The notes: generated by a model not told the origin, from the letters alone. A DNA stretch of 36,058 nucleotides from Candidatus Poseidonia sp. (GCA_016779705.1 JADHNB010000005.1:1-36058), one strand, 5' to 3'. Counted from the stretch's first letter, positions 7,862-17,345 are shown. Numbers and translations: made by a program.

Positions 7862-10800
7862 TCGTCGAGCAGTTGCCGTTCATTGGCTTGCGTGAGCGTG
7901 GTGACGGCGAACAACAGCACCGCCGTGGCCACGAGCAAGAGCAGCACGTGAGTTGACCCGAGGCCGCTGACCAAGGCCACGGCGGCGAACAACCACGCCA
8001 CGACCAAATCAACCGCCCCAATGACCCGCCAGGACTTGCGACGGGTCACGATTCCGCTGATCCACGATGTGGTCGAGACGAGCAGCCCCACCAAACTCAA
8101 CACGACCAGCGAGGCGGTGAACAGGGCGGCTGGGTAGAGCAGCAAATGACTCGCCCAGAGGGCCGATGCCAACCACGCTCCGTGCCCCTGACGCACCGCC
8201 ACCACGACCCACAGCAACGCCACGCCACCCATGGCGGCGGCGTTCACCGAAGGGGAGAGGGGAGGCGCCACGGAGCTGAGGACCCAAGCGGTCAGCGATT
8301 GCAGAACGAACGGGGCGAGGACCATCGCCGTCAGGGCCACGGCGGGTTGCTGCCAGGTTCGGCCGCGACGAAGCCCAGCGACCAAGGCGGCGGCGGCGGC
8401 AATGCCCAGCGACAGCAAGACGACGCCCATCATCCAAACGCTTCGGCCGCCGGCGGTTCGGTGGTCGTCCAGTTGGCGCTTCAGACGTTCCCCCTCCACC
8501 CAATCGTACACCAACACCATGCCCAACAGGGCGACTTCCATGGTGAGCAGCGGCGCCGTCCAAGCAACGGTGCCAGAGAGCGGGTCGGTGGACAACGGAA
8601 GCGGCACTTCACCGCCCACCATCAAACACAGCAAGCGGTCGACCAACAAGCCGGCCAACAGCATCTCCAAAGCGCTGGGTATACGAAGACCCAGGTCGTT
8701 TCGACCGGCCAGCCCCATGCCCACCAGCACCGTGAGGGTCAACATCAAGATGGCTTGATGGACGGCATCGTCATCCAACACGCCGACGGTCATCCTCCCT
8801 GCCACGTGCACCAGCACCAAACCGACGACCGCCACCGCGATGGGCATCTCAACCCCAAACACATCGGGCAGACGCAGGCCGATGGTGTTCGCACGAAGGC
8901 GAGCCAACCCGACCATCAACACGGCGAAGAACGCACTGAAGGCCAAGGCTTGGAGGCCGTACGGCGTCGCGTAGGCCATCCATGCTGAGGCCAAGAAAGC
9001 CACCCCAAGGAACACCAAGAGAACGATGGGGCGATAATGAAGGTCGCCGATGAGAAGGTCGTCGCTCTCCGTCGTTATCGAGCGTTTGGAGCGGCGTTGT
9101 TGCCCTTCGGCCAGCGCCAGCAATTCGGCGTCCAGTGCCTTGAGCGTGGTGGAGGCCTCGCCCTCATTGGAAGCCAACAGTTGGTGGACCCGTTCTCGTT
9201 TTTCGGCGAAACGAGCGAGGCGTTCTTCCCTCGTCGCCACGGCGCGAAGGCCGGACCGGACGTCGCCTTGAAACGCCAAATAGGCGCCGACCAGCACGAA
9301 CAACACCACCGAAGCGCTGACCACGCCCGAGGCGTCTTCGGATTGCCCGGCCAAGGCCAGGCTGGTCAGGACCCCCACCGCTGCAAGCGACGGTGTCAAG
9401 ATCGCATCATAGACCCCCAGTCGCTGAAGGTACATGGCCAACGAAATGGCGCCCATGACGGTCAAGGCCCAAAGGTTCGCTGGACCGTCGAGCAACACGG
9501 AGGGGCTCAAGGCCTCGGGGCGGAGGGGCGAAAGGGCCACGGTCAACAGCAACCCCGTGATGACGGCGAGATGAAGGGTCACCAACCGCCCGGGCAAGGC
9601 ACGAAGGTAGGCTTGTTCGGCGTGGTTGTCAATCGCGACCTGCAAGCGCTTGACCGAGGCCATCAACAGCACCGCCATGCCGAGGGTGGCCAGGGTGGCC
9701 CATGCCGCTTCTTCGCCGAAGCGCCAGGCAAGAACAAGGGCGCCCGTCGACCACACCACGACGAGGGTTTGCGGTCGGCCTCGATGGCGACCAGCGTGGA
9801 CCATGGCGGCATGGGTCAACAGCAACAGACCCATGCCCGTCAGCAACCCGTTCATGGTCAGGCCGCCCGGATGCGCCATGGCGAGGAAAGTGAGGGTGGC
9901 CGCCACGAACCCAAGGGTCCACAGGTTCAGGGCATCGCTGTCGCGCAGACGGCTGGTGATTTCGCTTCGACCCGCCCAACCCGACCCAAGGTTGAGGGAG
10001 GCTTCGCCCAACCGTGCGCAAACGCCCACTTGACCCACCACCAGCAGCACCATCCACCAGCCGACGTCCCCGCCAGCAAGGGTCAACGGCACCAAATCGG
10101 CGTTCACCAAGCGCGTTTCCAAATCCGTCGCGAACATCATCAGCCAAGCGTACGGAGCGAGCACCGCCACGCCGGCCATGCTTGGCGAAGCGCGCAGCAC
10201 GGCCAAGGTCCCCAAACCCGTCCAAACCAGACCTTGGGACACCAAGAGAAGGCGCGCTTCGGACCCGCCGTCTTCGGCCGGAATGAGCAGGGTCAACAGC
10301 ACCACGACGGTGATTGAACCCATCCAGAGAACGTGGTCCGACACTTCGGCTTGATGCATCAACAGCACCGTCACGCACAACGTCGCCGCCAACACGGCGA
10401 ACAGGGAATATTCGGACAACGCAAACGGCAAGCTCACCTCGAAGGTCCCCGTGTTCAGCAACGCCACCAGGAGGATCATGAAGGGCAACGGAGCGAGCAC
10501 GTACGGCATGAGCGAAGGCCACGCCACCCCACGGACCACCAAGTACGAGGCGACGAAGGCCAGCGTCAGCAACATCAACTGAGCCAGCGCATAGCCCGTT
10601 TCATCACGATGAGCCGCGATGGTCATCAAGGCCCCGACCATGCCCAGCGAAACGGAGACCGCCCAAAGACCGGGTTTGCCCAAACCAACCGCTTCCACGG
10701 CTTGACTCAACCAGTTCTCATGGTGAACAAAACGAGCGGCCATGGCCGCATTGGCAGCGGTCACGACCGCCAACAACAGGAACAACACGAGCCCGTCATC

Positions 10801-11679
10801 GATGCGGACGAGGACCAAGGAACCGACGGTCCAATCGTTGGTCAGCGCGTGGACACCAACCCAGAGGTAGGAAAACGAAATCCCGAGACTGGCCAAGTTG
10901 CCCGATGACCGAACCAGCGCCAGGCCGTGCATCAACGTCATGGCCATGACCATGAAGACCGAGATGCCCACTTCACCGTAGACCGCCCCGGCGGAACTGC
11001 CAACGGCAAAAAGCACCAGAGCCGATTGAGCGGCGATGGCGTCTTCGTTGTGCCGAAAGGCCAAGGCCACGTTGAGGCCCACCAAGGCGACCAGAAGCGC
11101 CCCCAAACTTTCGCTGGCACCGGGCCCGAGGCCGTCAAGCCACCCCCAGCGCCACATGTCCAACGCCAAACCGTAGAGCAGTTTCATCGAAATGATGACC
11201 CACGTCAATCCAAGCAAGTGCATTGCGTCGCGCTGAATCCATCGCTCACCGAGCACCAAGCCGACAGCGGCCATCGCCAGGAGGCCCACGGCGCCCAACA
11301 CCGGCGGCAGGACCGTGCCCACCAAAGCCCCAATGGCCGTCCAGACGAGGACCATCGCCACGGCCAACCCTTTCCCGATTTGTTGTTCAGCATGAACGGC
11401 CAAATGGGTGGTCGGGTCGTCGAGCGGCTCCTGATCGGTTTTCATGGAAAAGAGGTCCTTCACGTCGCCGACGGCAGCGTCCGTTGACGGGGACGGGGCG
11501 GTCTCTCCGTCGGCCGTGGATTCCTGCAATTCATACGACGATTCATCGGGTTCTGGGGAGGGGTCGCCGACCATGAACGAGCCGAAATTGATGGACGTGG
11601 CTCGCTTGAACGATTGCGCTCGAAGCACATCGTCTTCGGCGGACGAGGGGGGGGTCGCCGTGCTTCGGTCCTCCCCCAT
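7858..11679 (-). CDS. Giant polytopic membrane protein (~36 predicted spans)
   Basis: 1273-residue protein, not recognised. Residues 1-100 are soluble, acidic and rich in Ser/Pro/Asp. By hydrophobicity about 24 transmembrane helices follow to residue ~800. A basic, charged and probably coiled-coil loop spans ~800-883 (ATREERLARFAEKRERV to LLALAEGQQRRSKRS). About 12 more helices run to the C-terminus. Few charged residues occur inside the spans, so a classical ion-coupled transporter is not obvious. The size and many short-loop helices recall large DUF2339-type bacterial membrane proteins, but I see no diagnostic motif. The gene stands alone; the start ATG is at 11677-11679 and no strong promoter is visible. 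Its stop overlaps that of glmM. The coding call is secure; function is unknown. Confidence 0.88.
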   Translation of the reverse strand: MGEDRSTATPPSSAEDDVLRAQSFKRATSINFGSFMVGDPSPEPDESSYELQESTADGETAPSPSTDAAVGDVKDLFSMKTDQEPLDDPTTHLAVHAEQQIGKGLAVAMVLVWTAIGALVGTVLPPVLGAVGLLAMAAVGLVLGERWIQRDAMHLLGLTWVIISMKLLYGLALDMWRWGWLDGLGPGASESLGALLVALVGLNVALAFRHNEDAIAAQSALVLFAVGSSAGAVYGEVGISVFMVMAMTLMHGLALVRSSGNLASLGISFSYLWVGVHALTNDWTVGSLVLVRIDDGLVLFLLLAVVTAANAAMAARFVHHENWLSQAVEAVGLGKPGLWAVSVSLGMVGALMTIAAHRDETGYALAQLMLLTLAFVASYLVVRGVAWPSLMPYVLAPLPFMILLVALLNTGTFEVSLPFALSEYSLFAVLAATLCVTVLLMHQAEVSDHVLWMGSITVVVLLTLLIPAEDGGSEARLLLVSQGLVWTGLGTLAVLRASPSMAGVAVLAPYAWLMMFATDLETRLVNADLVPLTLAGGDVGWWMVLLVVGQVGVCARLGEASLNLGSGWAGRSEITSRLRDSDALNLWTLGFVAATLTFLAMAHPGGLTMNGLLTGMGLLLLTHAAMVHAGRHRGRPQTLVVVWSTGALVLAWRFGEEAAWATLATLGMAVLLMASVKRLQVAIDNHAEQAYLRALPGRLVTLHLAVITGLLLTVALSPLRPEALSPSVLLDGPANLWALTVMGAISLAMYLQRLGVYDAILTPSLAAVGVLTSLALAGQSEDASGVVSASVVLFVLVGAYLAFQGDVRSGLRAVATREERLARFAEKRERVHQLLASNEGEASTTLKALDAELLALAEGQQRRSKRSITTESDDLLIGDLHYRPIVLLVFLGVAFLASAWMAYATPYGLQALAFSAFFAVLMVGLARLRANTIGLRLPDVFGVEMPIAVAVVGLVLVHVAGRMTVGVLDDDAVHQAILMLTLTVLVGMGLAGRNDLGLRIPSALEMLLAGLLVDRLLCLMVGGEVPLPLSTDPLSGTVAWTAPLLTMEVALLGMVLVYDWVEGERLKRQLDDHRTAGGRSVWMMGVVLLSLGIAAAAALVAGLRRGRTWQQPAVALTAMVLAPFVLQSLTAWVLSSVAPPLSPSVNAAAMGGVALLWVVVAVRQGHGAWLASALWASHLLLYPAALFTASLVVLSLVGLLVSTTSWISGIVTRRKSWRVIGAVDLVVAWLFAAVALVSGLGSTHVLLLLVATAVLLFAVTTLTQANERQLLDD

Positions 11680-11852
11680 GGCGTAAGGTCACGCTTTGCC
11701 GCCTTCAACTTCACCGAGCCGGACGGGCGTTGCAAGCGGTTTTGCGACCAACGGGCCAAGGGTCGTTTGCCGGCAGAAAAAGACGATTTGAACGGTGTTG
11801 GCGCTCATCGCGGGGCCAAAAGGGACAAAGAGGGGCGGTGGAAACGGTCGGC

Positions 11853-13454
11853 ATGGGCGGCATCGTCGGGACCCCCTCCGGGGACCTTCAACAACACGGC
11901 CTTTCCCCTTCGGGAACGGTGTACTGGAACCTACCTGCGACCGATTTGGTCAACCTGGCCATCGAGCGCAACGAAGGCGTGTTGAGCGCCCACGGCGCTT
12001 TGGTGACCGAAACGGGTGAACGCACCGGCCGCTCGCCCAATGACAAATTCATCGTTGACGAACCGTCGGTTTCCGGTGACATCAACTGGGGCAACGTGAA
12101 CGTCTCCACCGACGAAGCCACCTTCCAGAGGATGCGAGCCAAAGTGGTGGATTTCTTGTCCAAGCAAGAAGCGTTGTTCGTCCAAGACCTGTATTGTGGC
12201 GCCGATTTCTCCGAAGCCTTGCCCATCCGAGTCATCAACCACAACGCCTGGCACAACACCTTTGCTCGCAACATGTTCATTCGTCCCGATGCCGCTCAGC
12301 TTGAGAAGCATGAGCCTGAATTCACCGTGCTCCACGCCCCCCACCTGGAAGCCGAACCCGAGGTCGACGGCGTGAACTCCCCGTGCTTCGTGATCGTGAA
12401 CTACGCCGCCAAGGAAGTCATCATCGGTGGAACGCGCTACGCAGGGGAGATCAAGAAATCCATTTTCTCGGTCATGAACCTTCTTTTGCCCAAGAAAGGC
12501 ATCTTGCCCATGCACTGTTCAGCCAACACCAACGGTGACAATACGGCCATTTTCTTCGGCCTTTCCGGCACCGGCAAAACGACCCTTTCCGCCGACCCCA
12601 AGCGCGCTCTCATCGGTGACGACGAACACGGCTGGGGGGCGAACGGCGTGTTCAACTTTGAAGGCGGCTGCTACGCCAAACTCATCGACCTTTCCGAAGA
12701 GGACGAGCCCGCCATTTTCTCAACCACCCGTCGATTCGGGACCGTTTTGGAAAACATCGTCCTCAACAGCGAAGGCGTGCCCGACTTCCACGACACGTCC
12801 AAGACGCAGAACACCCGCGGCTCCTACCCCATCGAATTCATCGACAACCGTACCGCCGATTCCAAGGGCGGCCACCCTCAAAACGTGATCTTCCTGACCT
12901 GCGATGCCTTCGGTGTGTTGCCCCCCATCTCCCGGTTGACGCCCTCGCAAGCCGCCTATCACTTCATTTCCGGGTACACCGCCAAGGTCGCCGGCACCGA
13001 AATCGGTGTCAAAGAGCCCCAAGCCACGTTCTCGGCTTGCTTTGGTGAACCGTTCATGCCCATGCATCCTGGCGTCTACGCCGACTTGTTGTCCGACAAG
13101 ATGGCGGAGCACGGCTCCACCGCTTGGCTCATCAACACCGGTTGGTCCGGTGGCACCTACGGCGAAGGGAGCCGAATGAAGATCAAGTATACCCGAGCCA
13201 TGCTTAACGCGGCGCTTGACGGTGACCTCGATGATGTTGAATTCATCACCGATGCTCGGTTTGGCTTTGAGGTGCCCACCTCCTGCCCCGGCGTGCCCGC
13301 TGAAATCCTCCAACCCAGGACGACGTGGTCAAACGGCGAAGCCTACGACGCCACGGCCGACAAGTTGGCCGCTATGTTCAACGAGAATTTCCAGCGATAC
13401 GCTGCCGGTGTTTCCGCCGACGTGAACGCAGCCGCTCCTGCACCGTTGGCGTGA
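11853..13454 (+). CDS. pckA: Phosphoenolpyruvate carboxykinase (ATP)
   Basis: Catalyses oxaloacetate + ATP to PEP + CO2 + ADP, the entry to gluconeogenesis. With the ATG at 11853 the protein has 533 residues, close to the 540 of E. coli PckA. Visible motifs: TGERTGRSPNDKFIV near the N-terminus, NHNAWHNTFARNMFIRP, the P-loop GLSGTGKTTLS at about 236-246, LIGDDEHGW after it, and EGGCYAKLIDLSEEDEP. All are typical of the ATP-dependent, not the GTP-dependent, enzyme. The frame stays open to 11730 and a GTG at 11838 is an alternative start. AAAAGGGACAAAG upstream is a weak promoter candidate. Its 3' end faces the DEAD-box gene 8 bp away. Confidence 0.96.
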   Translation: MGGIVGTPSGDLQQHGLSPSGTVYWNLPATDLVNLAIERNEGVLSAHGALVTETGERTGRSPNDKFIVDEPSVSGDINWGNVNVSTDEATFQRMRAKVVDFLSKQEALFVQDLYCGADFSEALPIRVINHNAWHNTFARNMFIRPDAAQLEKHEPEFTVLHAPHLEAEPEVDGVNSPCFVIVNYAAKEVIIGGTRYAGEIKKSIFSVMNLLLPKKGILPMHCSANTNGDNTAIFFGLSGTGKTTLSADPKRALIGDDEHGWGANGVFNFEGGCYAKLIDLSEEDEPAIFSTTRRFGTVLENIVLNSEGVPDFHDTSKTQNTRGSYPIEFIDNRTADSKGGHPQNVIFLTCDAFGVLPPISRLTPSQAAYHFISGYTAKVAGTEIGVKEPQATFSACFGEPFMPMHPGVYADLLSDKMAEHGSTAWLINTGWSGGTYGEGSRMKIKYTRAMLNAALDGDLDDVEFITDARFGFEVPTSCPGVPAEILQPRTTWSNGEAYDATADKLAAMFNENFQRYAAGVSADVNAAAPAPLA

Positions 13455-13462
13455 ACCGCAGT

Positions 13463-14980
13463 TCAACGACGGTCGCGATTTTGCTGACGGTGGCGATTTG
13501 GACGTCCGCCTCGTTGACCCTGTTGTTGGCCCGAGCGTCCGCCTGGTCGTGATTGATTGGAGCGTCCACCCGACGGATTTCGGCCGCTGGAAGGGCGTTG
13601 TGGCGACCCGTTTCGTGGACCCCCTCCGCCGTGCTGTGGACGGCCGCTGGAGCGACGGTCGCCGGGCTTGGAAGCCTGCTGAGGTCGATTGGGTTGCGTG
13701 CTGCGACGTTGCTGTTGGTTTCGCTTGGGGGCGCCGCGGTCATAGCGACGCATGTTGCTGCCTCGGCCCGTCCCCTTCTTCTGATAGCCGCCGCCCTGGA
13801 AGCCTTTCACGCGACCGGGTTTCTGGTCGGGACTTGGAATGGCCTTCGGGTGGTGATAGGGATGGTCTTCCATGACCTCAATCTCCTCCTCGAGGAGGCG
13901 CTGAATCCCCACGAGGTACCCCGATTCGGTTTCGTCGCAAAACGAGTAGGCGAGCCCTTCTTTGCCGGCTCGTGCAGTCCGCCCGATTCGATGCACGTAG
14001 ACCTCGGGTTCGTTGGGGAGGTCGAAATTGAACACGTGGGTCACGTCATCAACGTCAATGCCTCGGCTGGCGATGTCGGTGGCGACCAAGATGAAGACCT
14101 CACCGTTTCGAAAGGCCTCCAGCGCTCGGGTACGAGCGGTTTGGCTTTTGTCGCCATGAATGGAATCGGCGGGAATGCCCGCCTTGCTCAACTGCTTGGC
14201 CAGGCGATGGGCCCCGTGTTTGGTCCGTGTGAAGACGATGCCGCAAGCCACCATCTGCCCTTCGAGCAGATCGATGAGCAGAGCGCTCTTGTCCTGTTTC
14301 TGCACGAACGCCACGTACTGCTCGATGCGGCCCGTGGTGGATTCGTCGGGCTGAATCGCCACATGAAACGGGCGATGCAGCATGTTGTTCGCCAGCGTTT
14401 CAATGCTGGTTGGCATCGTGGCGCTGAACATCAGGTTCTGCCGACGAGAGGGCATCAAGGCGAGAATACGCTCCACGTCGTTGCTGAACCCCATGTCAAG
14501 CATGCGGTCAGCCTCGTCAAGCACGAAGTGTTCAACTTGACTCAAGTCGACAAAACCTTGGTCGTGAAGGTCGAGCAAACGACCGGGCGTCGCCACCAAA
14601 AGATCCACGCCTCGGCGAAGCGCTTTGACCTGAGCGGACTGCCCAACGCCACCAAAAATCACCGTGGAGAACAGCGGAAGGTGGCGCCCGTAGACCCGTA
14701 ATCGGTCGCCAATTTGCGCCGCCAACTCGCGAGTTGGGGTCAACATCAGGGCGCGAATGGGTCGAGGACGCCCTCCGTCCGTGGCGGCCAACTGGTGAAG
14801 AATGGGCAGGGTGAACGCAGCGGTCTTCCCCGTGCCGGTTTGCGCCACGCCCAGCACGTCCCGTCCGTTGAGCAAGGCGGGGATGGCCTGGGATTGGACG
14901 GGGGTGGGCGTTCGATAGCCTTCGTCGTCAAGTGCTGTCAGCAAGCGGGGGTCCAAATCAAGGTCTGCAAAGGTCGTCAT
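13463..14980 (-). CDS. DEAD-box ATP-dependent RNA helicase (RhlE-like) with RG-rich tail
   Basis: Two RecA-like domains: Q-motif region [11 protein letters not shown] (25-35), motif I AQTGTGKT (46-53), PTREL, TPGR, motif II DEAD (155-158), motif III SAT (186-188), then [12 protein letters not shown] and [10 protein letters not shown] in domain 2. Overall it looks like bacterial RhlE/CsdA-type helicases that unwind RNA in ribosome assembly or decay. Residues from ~385 to 505 form a disordered tail very rich in Arg, Gly, Gln, Ser and Pro ([24 protein letters not shown]), suited to RNA binding. No TATA-like element is evident before the ATG. The stop lies 8 bp from the convergent pckA stop. Confidence 0.95.
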   Translation of the reverse strand: MTTFADLDLDPRLLTALDDEGYRTPTPVQSQAIPALLNGRDVLGVAQTGTGKTAAFTLPILHQLAATDGGRPRPIRALMLTPTRELAAQIGDRLRVYGRHLPLFSTVIFGGVGQSAQVKALRRGVDLLVATPGRLLDLHDQGFVDLSQVEHFVLDEADRMLDMGFSNDVERILALMPSRRQNLMFSATMPTSIETLANNMLHRPFHVAIQPDESTTGRIEQYVAFVQKQDKSALLIDLLEGQMVACGIVFTRTKHGAHRLAKQLSKAGIPADSIHGDKSQTARTRALEAFRNGEVFILVATDIASRGIDVDDVTHVFNFDLPNEPEVYVHRIGRTARAGKEGLAYSFCDETESGYLVGIQRLLEEEIEVMEDHPYHHPKAIPSPDQKPGRVKGFQGGGYQKKGTGRGSNMRRYDRGAPKRNQQQRRSTQPNRPQQASKPGDRRSSGRPQHGGGGPRNGSPQRPSSGRNPSGGRSNQSRPGGRSGQQQGQRGGRPNRHRQQNRDRR

Positions 14981-15141
14981 GTTCTCGCCTCAGGTCCGAA
15001 CACCCCGGGACCGTGGCCCGCGGACCAACCGATCCACCCCGTCCTCCGACCTCCTCCATATGAACACCGAGGGTGGCTCAGCTGATGGAAGGAGGCTTCG
15101 ACCGGTGGGTTGGATGAGTCGATACCCGTGATTCCACACAG

Positions 15142-15150
15142 CTTTAAAAA
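15142..15150 (+). promoter_or_regulatory. TATA box for the 15173 membrane-protein gene
   Basis: CTTTAAAAA is centred 27 bp before the ATG at 15173 and is among the best archaeal box A matches in the window. The rest of the 192-bp gap 14981-15172 is GC-rich with no other recognised element. The box position favours the ATG at 15173 over the in-frame ATG at 15110. Confidence 0.65.
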
Positions 15151-15172
15151 AAATCACCACAACGAATCACTG

Positions 15173-15694
15173 ATGAGGATTCATAGGGTCGTTTTGGCGT
15201 ACGTGACCCTGACGACCCTTTCCCTCGTTTCAGCCCATGGAGGCGAGACGGACGACACGGCAACGATGTCGTCGAGCCAAGTGCTTTTCCTGGCGACCAT
15301 CGGGGCCGCTTTGGTGTGGCAATTGACCGGAGCTGTGTGGCCTGCCAAGTCGGCCATGCTCTCCCCCGTGATGGCGGGTCTCTCCACCTTTACCGGCGTG
15401 GTCCACCTTTTGCTGGGCCGTGAGGACCCGTTGCTCTTCATGGGCGGTCTGGGGGTGATGGTCATCACCGTCGCTCTCCTCGTGTGGAACATCAAGCCTC
15501 AGCGAGAACGGCAACTGTTCTTGGCCATGAGCGGCCTGTTGGTGGTGATGTTTGTGGGGTATTTTGCAGCGAACCACGACCCTGGCATGATCACGGAAGA
15601 CCGTTTGGGCGTTGCGACCAAACTCGCTGAGGTGGCCTTTTTGATTCTTCTGTACCGTGCGTGGCGCCTGAACAGCAAACCATCCTCGAGGTGA
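15173..15694 (+). CDS. Membrane protein with N-terminal signal-like segment (173 aa)
   Basis: Not recognised. The N-terminus MRIHRVVLAYVTLTTLSLVSAHGG looks like a signal peptide or first membrane helix ending near residue 23. A short polar stretch rich in Asp/Thr follows. About four further membrane segments are visible: VLFLATIGAALVWQLTG, VMAGLSTFTGVVHLLLG, LLFMGGLGVMVITVALLVW and FLAMSGLLVVMFVGYFA, plus a weaker one near the C-terminus. The tail is basic. The next gene, encoding an exported Reeler-like protein, starts 5 nt after the stop and its Shine-Dalgarno sits in this gene's last codons, so the two are co-transcribed and may act together at the cell surface. Confidence 0.72.
   Translation: MRIHRVVLAYVTLTTLSLVSAHGGETDDTATMSSSQVLFLATIGAALVWQLTGAVWPAKSAMLSPVMAGLSTFTGVVHLLLGREDPLLFMGGLGVMVITVALLVWNIKPQRERQLFLAMSGLLVVMFVGYFAANHDPGMITEDRLGVATKLAEVAFLILLYRAWRLNSKPSSR
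15688..15693 (+). promoter_or_regulatory. Shine-Dalgarno for the GTG start at 15699
   Basis: GAGGTG lies 5 nt before the GTG and matches the complement of the conserved CACCUCC of the 16S rRNA 3' end. It decides the start of the exported Reeler-like protein. Confidence 0.65.
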
Positions 15695-15698
15695 AAAC

Positions 15699-16307
15699 GT
15701 GAGATTCACCTTCCGTCATGTGTTGCTGCTTGTGGCGATCGTGGCCCTGCTGATGCCCGTCATGGAAGGCACCGCCTCCTCTCATGGCATGGAGGGGCTC
15801 TCGGAGGCTGGCTGCACGTGCCACGGCGAAAACCCCGGTGAAGGAGTGGAAGTGGTCATCGAAGGGTTGCCCACCACTTACACGGCTGGCCAGTCCTACG
15901 AACTGGAAGTCTCGCTTCGAGGAGGACCCGCAGCGGCCACCCAAGGTCACCAAGGGGGTTTCAACCTCAAGGCCAGTTCGGGGACATTGGCCCCACTGGA
16001 CGCGAGCACACACGTCATCAAATCCGGAGAGATCACCCACGAACACAGCGGCGCGAACCAGCGGTCGTGGACGGTGGTCTGGGAGGCCCCGTTGGACGAC
16101 AAGACCGTGAAATTCACCGTTGCAGGAAACGTGGTTGACGGCGACCACGAACCCACCGACGGTGACGATTGGGCGTTGGCTTCGTACACCGCATCTGGAG
16201 AGCCGTTGGCCTTTGGCGAACGAGTGATGTTGCATCTACCCAAAATCGTCGCCGGATTGCTCTTTGCTGTACCATTGGTGTACTTGTGGAACAACAACCG
16301 AGGTTGA
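15699..16307 (+). CDS. Exported, membrane-anchored Reeler / choice-of-anchor-type protein
   Basis: 202 residues. A signal peptide covers about 1-25 (FRHVLLLVAIVALLMP). A short Cys/His motif GCTCHG follows near 38-43. The body is a beta-sandwich resembling the Reeler / choice-of-anchor V group: GLPTTYTAGQSYELEVSL, a GGFNLKASSGTL block, EITHEHSG, and WTVVWEAPLDDKTVKFTVAGN with VDGDHE. One C-terminal membrane helix (IVAGLLFAVPLVYLW) ends in a basic NNNRG tail, giving an outside-facing anchored topology. CTCH is C-x-C-H, not the c-type heme CXXCH. The start is GTG at 15699 with a Shine-Dalgarno. It forms an operon with the membrane protein upstream. Fold assignment is moderate; function is unknown. 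Confidence 0.75.
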   Translation: MRFTFRHVLLLVAIVALLMPVMEGTASSHGMEGLSEAGCTCHGENPGEGVEVVIEGLPTTYTAGQSYELEVSLRGGPAAATQGHQGGFNLKASSGTLAPLDASTHVIKSGEITHEHSGANQRSWTVVWEAPLDDKTVKFTVAGNVVDGDHEPTDGDDWALASYTASGEPLAFGERVMLHLPKIVAGLLFAVPLVYLWNNNRG

Positions 16308-16313
16308 CGCGTT

Positions 16314-16766
16314 TCAAACGGGGAGGGCATCGGGGGCAATCCGAGTGGAGAACCGTTGAACGTTGCCAGCTTCGTCAATGAGGAACTTCTCGAAATTCCA
16401 ACGCACATCGCCGCTCACCCCGTCAGCATCCGCCGCTTGCGAAAGACGTGCGAACAGGGGCGTGCGCCCCGGTCCGTTCACCTCGACCTTGGCCATGAGC
16501 GGGAAAGTGACGGCGTATTTCGAGGCGGCAAACTCGCAAATTTCGTTGTGCGTGCCAGGTTCTTGGCCCCCAAATTGATTGCACGGGAAGCCGACCACGG
16601 TCAAGTCCTCGTGCGCCTCGTGGAGATGTTGCAAGCCAGCGTACTGGGGCGTAGCGCCGCAAGCACTGGCCACGTTCACCACCAACCATCGGTTGCCGCC
16701 AAGTTCGCGCAATGTGGTGGTTTGTCCGTCCATGGTAGCAAACGGAAGGTCAAGGGGGGAGGTCAT
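16314..16766 (-). CDS. Glutathione peroxidase-family thiol peroxidase
   Basis: 150-residue peroxidase of the GPx family, in the cysteine rather than selenocysteine form. The peroxidatic C36 lies in NVASACGATPQY. The catalytic partners Q68 (GGQEPG), W123 and N124 (WNFEKF) are present, as is the conserved FPCNQFGGQ block. C62 in FPCNQ is the usual position of the conserved second cysteine. It probably reduces peroxides using thioredoxin- or glutaredoxin-type donors, since archaea generally lack glutathione. It is divergent from cyclophilin and has a TATA-like element about 25 bp before its ATG. Its stop lies 6 bp from the convergent Reeler-like gene. Confidence 0.93.
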   Translation of the reverse strand: MTSPLDLPFATMDGQTTTLRELGGNRWLVVNVASACGATPQYAGLQHLHEAHEDLTVVGFPCNQFGGQEPGTHNEICEFAASKYAVTFPLMAKVEVNGPGRTPLFARLSQAADADGVSGDVRWNFEKFLIDEAGNVQRFSTRIAPDALPV

Positions 16767-16785
16767 GGCCGTAACTCAATGGCTC

Positions 16786-16795
16786 GGATTATGAA
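16786..16795 (-). promoter_or_regulatory. TATA-like element for glutathione peroxidase
   Basis: On the minus strand this reads TTCATAATCC, centred about 25 bp before the ATG at 16766. It is a good box A candidate for a leaderless transcript. Confidence 0.55.
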
Positions 16796-16853
16796 GGATT
16801 GCTTTGGGGCAAAGCGTGCAAATCCTCTTGAAGTGTCACCCGATGGTCCCCCC

Positions 16854-17336
16854 ATGCAAGTCCTCATGGAAACCAGCGCCGGCAACATCACCATTGACCT
16901 CTTCCACGGCAGTGCCCCCGACACCGTGGCCAATTTCGTCAAACTCGTGAACATGGGTCACTACGACGGTCTCCACTTTCACCGAGTCATCGAGGATTTC
17001 ATGATTCAAGGCGGCTGCCCTCATTCGAAAGACCCCATGTCCCGTCGTGCGGGTACCGGCGGCCCTGGCTGGCAAATCCCCTGCGAACCTTCCGCTCTCG
17101 CTCTCAAGCACGACAAACCCGGTGTACTCTCCATGGCCAACGCCGGTCGCAACACCGGCGGCTCCCAATTCTTCCTGACCACCGTCCCCACCCCGTGGCT
17201 CAACGGCAACCACGCCGTCTTTGGAGCGGTGAGCGAAGGCATGGACGTGGTTCACACCATCGAGCGCTGCCGAAAACTCCCCGGCGACCGCCCTGCAGAA
17301 CCTCAACAAATCATTCGCTGCACCGTCATTGAGTGA
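16854..17336 (+). CDS. Cyclophilin-type peptidyl-prolyl cis-trans isomerase
   Basis: 160-residue single-domain cyclophilin that speeds proline isomerisation in folding proteins; there is no signal peptide, so it is cytoplasmic. Motifs: FHRVIEDFMIQGG (42-54) with the catalytic Arg at 44, the LSMANAGRNTGGSQFFLT block (92-109), and WLNGNHAVFG. The ATG at 16854 opens the conserved MQVLMETSAGNITIDLF. An in-frame upstream extension exists but part of it is antisense to the peroxidase gene, so it was not used. The asparaginase-like gene begins 9 nt after the stop. Confidence 0.93.
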   Translation: MQVLMETSAGNITIDLFHGSAPDTVANFVKLVNMGHYDGLHFHRVIEDFMIQGGCPHSKDPMSRRAGTGGPGWQIPCEPSALALKHDKPGVLSMANAGRNTGGSQFFLTTVPTPWLNGNHAVFGAVSEGMDVVHTIERCRKLPGDRPAEPQQIIRCTVIE

Positions 17337-17340
17337 GGTG
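17335..17340 (+). promoter_or_regulatory. Shine-Dalgarno deciding a TTG start
   Basis: GAGGTG overlaps the cyclophilin stop codon and lies 5 nt before the TTG at 17346. It has the same sequence and spacing as at 15688 and supports this rare start. Confidence 0.65.
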
Positions 17341-17345
17341 AACCC

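Noticed and set aside
9037-10317. 426-codon open frame on the plus strand opposite the giant membrane protein
   Set aside because: It is a His/Gln/Arg-rich shadow of the high-GC membrane gene and has no family features.
15060-15135. Possible box C/D-like small RNA (GCTGATGGA, then ATGAGTC)
   Set aside because: There is no matching D box (CTGA) at proper spacing and no terminal stem; chance similarity.
15810-15830. c-type heme site in the Reeler-like protein
   Set aside because: The motif is C-x-C-H, not CXXCH.
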